Of a DNA stretch of 64,000 nucleotides, positions 59,318 to 64,000 are shown piece by piece. Numbering within the stretch: the first letter of the stretch is position 1; each line of letters opens with the position of its first letter. The stretch spans positions 2,852,001-2,916,000 of the forward strand of contig NZ_CP087138.1 of NCBI RefSeq assembly GCF_021650705.1. The letters are read 5' to 3'. The notes beneath the pieces are model-generated. The model was not told the DNA's origin, searched no databases, and saw only the letters and a list, made by a program, of their open reading frames with translations. The stretch is from Pseudomonas sp. KNUC1026 (lineage in GTDB: Bacteria > Pseudomonadota > Gammaproteobacteria > Pseudomonadales > Pseudomonadaceae). The position numbers were made by a program, and so were the translations under genes.

Positions 59318-59321
59318 CCCG

Positions 59322-59936
59322 CTACTGGCGGGCCTGCTCGTCACGCGGGCGGTAGAACACGAAGTTGTCGGTGCTTGCGGTGCGTACCATCTTGCGAAAC
59401 ACCGCCGGCGCCACGCTGTGGTCGTGGAAGAACTGGGCGCCGTGAGTGCGGTCGGGCAACTGGCGGTTCAGCGCCTTGCGCGCGACGTCCTTGGCCAGGG
59501 TGTAGCGGTCGTCCTCTTTGGCCTGGTCCGGGCGGCCGTCGCACCACCAGGAGAACTGGCAACCTTTGCGCTCAGAGCCTTGCTTGACCACCCCGCACAC
59601 CGAGTTCGGGAAGTCTGGCTGGCCGAGGCGGTTCATCACCACGTTGGCTACATCGGCCATGTCCTGGGCGCTGCCGCCCTTGGCTTCCCAATAGATCGAG
59701 CGCGCCATGCAGGTCAGGGCGTCGTCCATCGGTGCGGCGCCGGAGGGGTCGACCGCCTGGGCTTCCTTGGGGGTGATGGCCTGGGAAGCCGGTGCTGCGC
59801 TGGCTTCGGGGTTCTGAACGGCCTGTTGTTCGAGCTTTTCAGCTTTCTGGGTGGCAACGGCAGCGGGCGTTTGCGCCCATAGGTGCGTTGCGAAGGCGCA
59901 CGACAGCAGCGGCAGCATTATTGTAGATATACGCAT
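59322..59936 (-). CDS. SleB-like cell wall hydrolase
   Basis: A 204-residue exported protein. The signal peptide starts MRISTIMLPLLSCAFATHLWAQ, followed by an alanine-rich linker. The hydrolase domain has the catalytic glutamate in ARSIYWEAKGGSAQDM and the motifs VVMNRLGQPDFPNSVCGVV and CQFSWWCDG, typical of the SleB/hydrolase_2 family (lytic transglycosylase fold). It is convergent with the rhodanese gene, separated by four bases. The ATG at 59936 is preferred over upstream in-frame starts because the signal peptide begins there. Confidence 0.87.
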   Translation of the reverse strand: MRISTIMLPLLSCAFATHLWAQTPAAVATQKAEKLEQQAVQNPEASAAPASQAITPKEAQAVDPSGAAPMDDALTCMARSIYWEAKGGSAQDMADVANVVMNRLGQPDFPNSVCGVVKQGSERKGCQFSWWCDGRPDQAKEDDRYTLAKDVARKALNRQLPDRTHGAQFFHDHSVAPAVFRKMVRTASTDNFVFYRPRDEQARQ

Positions 59937-60134
59937 GATCGAACCTTCTGTTGGGTTTTGTGATCCTGTTCGCACCGTATCGGCCAGCCTGCTCCGAGGC
60001 TCGTTGGGTCGGGGGACTTGTGCGGTACGCAATTGACCGTCGCCCCGGGGAAACGTTCCCGGCCCGCTGGGCAAAACCCTTGCCGGGCGCTATGGTCAAC
60101 GCACAACAACAGCCCCCTCGGAGCGCTTCCTGAT

Positions 60135-61061
60135 ATGCCCCCTATCCGCCTCGGGCTTGCCGGTTACGGCAAGATCGCGCAAGACCAGCACCTGCCCGCC
60201 ATCGCCGGCAACCCCTCCTTCGAGCTGGTGGCCATTGCTACCCACGGCGAGGCGCACCCGCAGTTACCGACCTTCGCCTCGCTCGGCGAGCTGCTGGAAA
60301 AAGGCCCGGCGCTCGATGCCATCGCTTTTTGCACTCCGCCACAGGGCCGCTATGCGCTGGTGCAGCAAGCCTTGGCAGCGGGCAAGCACGTGCTGGTGGA
60401 GAAGCCGCCCTGCGCCAGCCTCGGTGAGGCCAACGCATTGGTGGCCAGTGCCGAGCACAGCGGCCTTGCCGGGTTGTTCGCCTGGCATTCGCGCTTTGCG
60501 CCGGGCGTAGCGCTGGCCCGCGATTGGCTGGCCGGCATGACGCTTGAACAGGTACACATCCAGTGGAAGGAGCAGGTGCGCAAGTGGCACCCGGGCCAGG
60601 AGTGGATCTGGCAGGCCGGCGGGCTGGGGGTGTTCGATCCCGGTATCAACGCCTTGTCGATCGCCACCGCGCTGCTGCCCGCGCCGATGCTGCTGGAGCA
60701 CGCCGAGCGCGTGATCCCGGCCAACCGCCAGGCGCCGATCTCGGCCAATCTGCGCCTGCGCGCCGGTAATGTCGCGGTGAACGCTGAATTCGATTTCGAC
60801 CATCAAGGCGACGATGAGCTCTGGAGCATCGAGCTGCGCTGCGCCGAAGGCACGCTGCGGCTGGATAACGGCGGCGCCGTGGTGCATGTGGACGGGGTGC
60901 AGCAACGGCTTGCCGACGAGGGGGAATACACCTTGGTCTACCGGCATTTCGCGCGGCTGATCGAGCAACGCCAGCGCGACATGGACGTCGAGCCACTGCG
61001 GATCGTGGCCGACGCGTTCCTGAGCGGGGAAGCGACCCAAGGACCACTGTTCGACTGGTGA
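60135..61061 (+). CDS. Gfo/Idh/MocA oxidoreductase, D-galactose 1-dehydrogenase type
   Basis: About 308 residues. The Rossmann site is RLGLAGYGKIAQDQHLPAI; the conserved HVLVEKPP carries the substrate lysine, and VRKWHPGQEWIWQAGGLGVFDPGINAL is characteristic of the galactose/L-arabinose 1-dehydrogenase branch (stretches of up to 20 residues are quoted in two parts: VRKWHPGQEWIWQ, GVFDPGINAL). The enzyme would oxidise a sugar to its lactone with NAD(P). The start at 60135 (MPPIRLGLAGYG) fits the family. It stands alone and is convergent with the sensor kinase gene. The frame is intact. Confidence 0.85.
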   Translation: MPPIRLGLAGYGKIAQDQHLPAIAGNPSFELVAIATHGEAHPQLPTFASLGELLEKGPALDAIAFCTPPQGRYALVQQALAAGKHVLVEKPPCASLGEANALVASAEHSGLAGLFAWHSRFAPGVALARDWLAGMTLEQVHIQWKEQVRKWHPGQEWIWQAGGLGVFDPGINALSIATALLPAPMLLEHAERVIPANRQAPISANLRLRAGNVAVNAEFDFDHQGDDELWSIELRCAEGTLRLDNGGAVVHVDGVQQRLADEGEYTLVYRHFARLIEQRQRDMDVEPLRIVADAFLSGEATQGPLFDW

Positions 61062-61084
61062 CCCAGGCGTGCTGGGGCGAGGGG

Positions 61085-62401
61085 TCAGGAGTGTGCGGTC
61101 GCTCAACGGCAGCCACAGATTGATGCGCGTGCCCTGCCCCTCTTCGCTGGTGATGCTCAAGCCACCGCCTGACTGCACCGCCAGCCCCTGAACCATCGGC
61201 AGGCCCAGGCCAGTACCCTTGCCCACGCCTTTGGTGGTGAAGAACGGGTCGAGGCAGTGTTCCAGGGTGGCCTGGCTCATGCCGCTGCCACTGTCGATCA
61301 CGCTCAGGCACGCGTAGGTGCCCGCAGCCAGCCCGCCAACCTCGCCATCATCCACCTGCGCCAGGCGGCCCGAAATGCGCAGGGTGCCCTCGCCCTGCAT
61401 GGCGTCACGGGCGTTGACCGCCAGGTTCATGATCGCCAGCTCCAGTTGGTGCGGGTCGATCCACACCGGTGGCAGGCCATCCTCAAGGCTTATCTGCACC
61501 TCGATCCGGGTGCCCAGCGAGCGCTGGATCAGTTCATGAATGTCCGCCACCAGCGCATGCAGTACCACCGCCCGGGGTTGCAAGGTCTGCCGACGCGCGA
61601 AGCTCAGCAGCCGCCCCACCAGGACCCGCGCACGCTCGGCAGCCTGCAAGGCGCAGCTCACCAGTTTCGCGTTGCGCTCGTCCGGGTTGCGCCGGCCGAT
61701 CAGCTCCAGCGAGGTCATGATGGGTGTCAGCAGGTTGTTGAAATCATGTGCCAGCCCGCCGGTGAGCTGGCCGACGACCTCCATTTTGCGCGACTCATGC
61801 AACTGCGCCAGCGTCGCCTCGCGCTCGGCCAGAGCTGCGGCGAAACGGGCTTCGAGGCTTTCGTTGAGTTCACGCATGCGGATCTCGGAGAGCACGCGCT
61901 GGGTGGTTTCAGTGACGATGCACAGCACACCGCCCACGCTGCCATCAGGTTCACGCACGGCGGAATAGGACACGTCGAACCAGACCGTTTCACCGGCACC
62001 GTGGCGCTCGATGTAGAACGGCCGGTCTTTGGCATTGAAGGTCTCGCCCGTCTGGTAAACGCCTTCGAGCAAGGGGTGCAGGTCATCCCACAGCTCGGCC
62101 CAGTATTCGACCGCAGGCCGGCCCAGCGCATGGGGGTGCTTGGCACCGATGGTCGGGGCGTAGGCGTCGTTGTAGAGCGCGACGAAATCCGGCCCCCAGA
62201 ACACCACGATCTGCGCCTGGGCGGGCAGCACGGTGGCCAGCAGTGTCTTCAGCCCCGGAGACCATTCAGACAGGGGGCCCAACGGCGTGCGGCTGGCATC
62301 GAGCGATTGCAGCAAGCCGCCCACAGCGCCGCCGCTCTGCAGGAAATAGGCAGGGCTGGCGGCAGGGCCTTGCAACGGGAAGGGGCAGAGAATAAATCCA
62401 T
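61085..62401 (-). CDS. PAS-domain sensor histidine kinase (indels at both ends)
   Basis: About 439 residues after repair. An N-terminal PAS-type domain ([20 protein letters not shown] and a C-terminal [20 protein letters not shown]) leads into a histidine-kinase core with the phosphoacceptor in [11 protein letters not shown], the N box [10 protein letters not shown] and the G boxes [18 protein letters not shown]. The true start is the ATG at 62401 (MDLFSAPS) with one C missing near 62378. At the 3' end the frame runs on across the convergent gene to 60264, so the stop has been lost by an indel near 61100; the nearest plausible stop, in another frame, is at 61085. No response regulator gene is adjacent. 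Confidence 0.75.
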
Positions 62402-62497
62402 GGCGATAGCAACGTCGGCGGTAGGCGCACCCCGGCAGAATGCATGTGTGCGCCTGCTATCAGAAAACTCGGCTGGTCAATAGGTTCCCTAGGGCTT

Positions 62498-63376
62498 TCA
62501 GGCGCCTTTGGCCTTCCACTGCCCGCCTTCGACGATCACGGCCGACGGGTCGGTGCCAGGCGCTAACTGATCACGCACGTATTGGTCGTAGAGTTTGAGC
62601 AGAAATTTCTCCTGGCCCAGGCGCGCCAGTTCATCGTTGACCCAGTCGCGCAACTCGCCGTTGCCCTTTTTCACTGCCGGTGCGATGGGTGCCTCATCGC
62701 CCAGGGTTTCCGGCAGCAGCCGGTAACCGGGGTTCTGTCTGGCCCAGCTGAACAGCACCAGGTTGTCCTGCGCGTAGGCATCGCCGCGGTGGTTGGCCAG
62801 GGCTTGCAACGACTCGGAGTTCTTCTCGAACTTGAGGGTTTTCCAGTCAGGGTGGTTCTGGGTGAGCCAAAGGTCGGCAGTGGTGCCGGTGGTGACGATG
62901 ATGGTCTTGTCCTTGAGTTCGTCGAGGTGGCGCACGGCACTGCCTTCGGGCACCAGCGCCTGAACGGCCACCCTCAGGTTGGGGTTGGTGAAGTCCACCG
63001 CCTGCCGGCGCTCGGGGGTGACGGTCATGTTGGCCAGGATCAGATCGACCTTGTCGCTTTGCAGAAACGGCACGCGGCTCGCAGGCTCCACGACCACGAA
63101 CTCGATCTGTTTTTCGTCGCCAAGCAGGTCTTTGGCGAAACGCTTGCCCAGGTCGGTATCGAAACCGACGTACTGGCCTTTTTCGTCGACGAAACCGAAC
63201 GGCGGCTTGTCGCTGAAAACCCCGACCACCAGCTTGCCGCGCTGCTTGATCGTCGCCAGTGAGCCACTGGCGGCGGGGCTGGCCGAGGCGCCGGCTTTGG
63301 GTTCTGGCGGTTTGTCGCAGGCCGCCAGCAAGCAGGCGGCCAGAAGCGGCAGGGCAAAAGCAGTGATGAATCTCAT
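62498..63376 (-). CDS. Amino-acid ABC importer binding lipoprotein (family 3)
   Basis: A 292-residue binding protein. The N-terminus is a lipoprotein signal ([12 protein letters not shown], lipobox LAAC). The mature protein has [20 protein letters not shown] and [20 protein letters not shown], the signature of polar amino-acid binding proteins. It is translated from an ATG that overlaps the ATPase stop (ATGA). The ligand is unknown; glutamate/aspartate-type or glutamine-type amino acids are the usual choices. The frame is intact. Confidence 0.9.
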   Translation of the reverse strand: MRFITAFALPLLAACLLAACDKPPEPKAGASASPAASGSLATIKQRGKLVVGVFSDKPPFGFVDEKGQYVGFDTDLGKRFAKDLLGDEKQIEFVVVEPASRVPFLQSDKVDLILANMTVTPERRQAVDFTNPNLRVAVQALVPEGSAVRHLDELKDKTIIVTTGTTADLWLTQNHPDWKTLKFEKNSESLQALANHRGDAYAQDNLVLFSWARQNPGYRLLPETLGDEAPIAPAVKKGNGELRDWVNDELARLGQEKFLLKLYDQYVRDQLAPGTDPSAVIVEGGQWKAKGA

Positions 63377-64000
63377 GAAGCTTTCCTTCTGGGCAGGTTT
63401 TCAACGTAGGAGAAACGCTCCAGAAACTGCTGCGCGCGTGCGGTCTGCGGGTTGCTGAAAAATCGCTCCGGCAAGCTTTGTTCGGCGATTCGCCCGCCGT
63501 CCATGAACACGATGCGGTCGGCGACCGCGCGGGCGAAAGCCATTTCATGGGTCACGATCAGCAACGTCATGCCACCCTCGGCCAGGCCCAGAATCACTTC
63601 CAGGACCTCCTTGACCATTTCGGGGTCGAGCGCTGCGGTGACTTCGTCGAAGAGCATCACCTGAGGGTTCATGCACAGCGCGCGGACAATGGCGATGCGT
63701 TGCTGCTGGCCGCCCGAGAGTTCGCGCGGCCAGGCGTGAGCCTTGTGGGCCAGGCCCACGCGCTCGAGCAACGCCATGGCCTGCGCGTGCGCTTCCTCGC
63801 GCTGGCGTTTTTGCACGCGCAGTGGGCCGAGCAGGATGTTGTCGATCACCCGCAAGTGGCCGAACAACTGGTAACTCTGGAACACCATGCCTACACGCTG
63901 GCGAACCGTGCGCCAGTCGCTGCCGGCATCGAGCGCCTGGCCTTCGATGCGCAGCAGGCCAGCGTCGCCTTGTTCCAGGCCATTGAGGCAGCGCAGCAAG
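63373..64000 (-). CDS. Amino-acid ABC importer ATPase (partial, N-terminus outside window)
   Basis: The last ~208 residues of a polar amino-acid ATPase: Q-loop [14 protein letters not shown], signature [15 protein letters not shown], Walker [14 protein letters not shown] and H-loop [11 protein letters not shown]. The Walker A and start lie beyond the right edge. It is coupled to the binding-protein gene downstream (ATGA). One feature of note is the E-to-V neighbour in the Walker B text (FDEVTAALD rather than FDEPTSALD), within normal variation. Confidence 0.9.
   Translation of the reverse strand, partial: LLRCLNGLEQGDAGLLRIEGQALDAGSDWRTVRQRVGMVFQSYQLFGHLRVIDNILLGPLRVQKRQREEAHAQAMALLERVGLAHKAHAWPRELSGGQQQRIAIVRALCMNPQVMLFDEVTAALDPEMVKEVLEVILGLAEGGMTLLIVTHEMAFARAVADRIVFMDGGRIAEQSLPERFFSNPQTARAQQFLERFSYVENLPRRKAS

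Noticed and set aside
60264..61084. Kinase open frame continuing across the galactose dehydrogenase gene
   Set aside because: After the last kinase motif the text is antisense to the convergent dehydrogenase gene and has no domain; the stop is judged lost by an indel.
1..64000. CRISPR arrays, insertion sequences, prophage, rRNA genes, riboswitches
   Set aside because: No regularly spaced repeats, transposase or integrase genes, rRNA stretches or conserved riboswitch cores (for example before metE) were recognised.

Overview
The window looks like a chromosomal segment of a fluorescent Pseudomonas, most likely of the P. putida group. It is GC-rich, contains no rRNA, phage, insertion sequence or CRISPR array, and carries several blocks familiar from that group: kdpF-kdpA, metE, dapA-bamC-(beta-lactamase fold)-purC followed by tRNA-Ser, gcvR-bcp, aotJQMOP, the ligase/Lhr/PdeM/exonuclease repair genes, a second lon, and cmoA-cmoB. 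REP-type repeats with the core GTAGGAGC occur at three places.

Layout. 1-601: start of a kdpFA operon (minus). 936-2839: an Fe(II)/2-oxoglutarate oxygenase of the TauD/clavaminate class and a TSUP exporter. 2887-5246: MetR box and metE. 5320-17818: a catabolic island with an IclR regulator, a minus-strand operon (2-hydroxyacid dehydrogenase, MFS, exported amidohydrolase), a divergent RraA-type aldolase and MFS exporter, a nitrate/sulfonate-type ABC importer with a second amidohydrolase, and a convergent MFS plus SMP-30 lactonase pair. 18217-20590: small exported protein, TetR regulator, a scar of two gene fragments, and a DUF1445 hydro-lyase. 20651-27120: tRNA-Ser and the dapA/purC operon, gcvR-bcp, an AI-2E family permease and a TusA-like protein. 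27264-33388: M48 protease, EamA exporter, LysR regulator, periplasmic cyclophilin, ABC exporter. 33503-43775: a four-gene DNA repair set split into two halves by the aotJQMOP arginine/ornithine importer. 43855-48187: a c-di-GMP/haem/copper-type operon. 48337-54838: lon, a chagasin-like inhibitor, a chemoreceptor, cmoAB. 54873-59317: sulfur metabolism (sulfonate-binding protein, flavin monooxygenase, cysteine dioxygenase, four-domain rhodanese). 59322-64000: cell-wall hydrolase, galactose dehydrogenase, sensor kinase, amino-acid ABC importer (cut by the edge).

The most conspicuous property of the sequence is that about 28 small indels break 22 genes, among them metE, purC, dapA, bamC, lon and aotP, which would hardly all be dead in one genome. 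Many of the sites are homopolymers one base short (G5 read as G4, G4 as G3, T5 as T4). I therefore treat these genes as intact genes in an error-containing sequence, give the reconstructed extent, and note each break. Only the two fragments at 19058-19501 look like real gene decay.

How the genes might work together: the island at 6-18 kb has the parts needed to import an unknown organic acid or lactone, hydrolyse it outside or inside the cell, and oxidise and cleave it. The 55-59 kb block links sulfonate use with cysteine oxidation and sulfane sulfur handling around a shared divergent promoter that contains a long inverted repeat. The 44-48 kb operon links an EAL phosphodiesterase to a truncated haemoglobin lipoprotein, a DUF3034 protein and a periplasmic cupredoxin-like protein, a combination whose role I cannot name.
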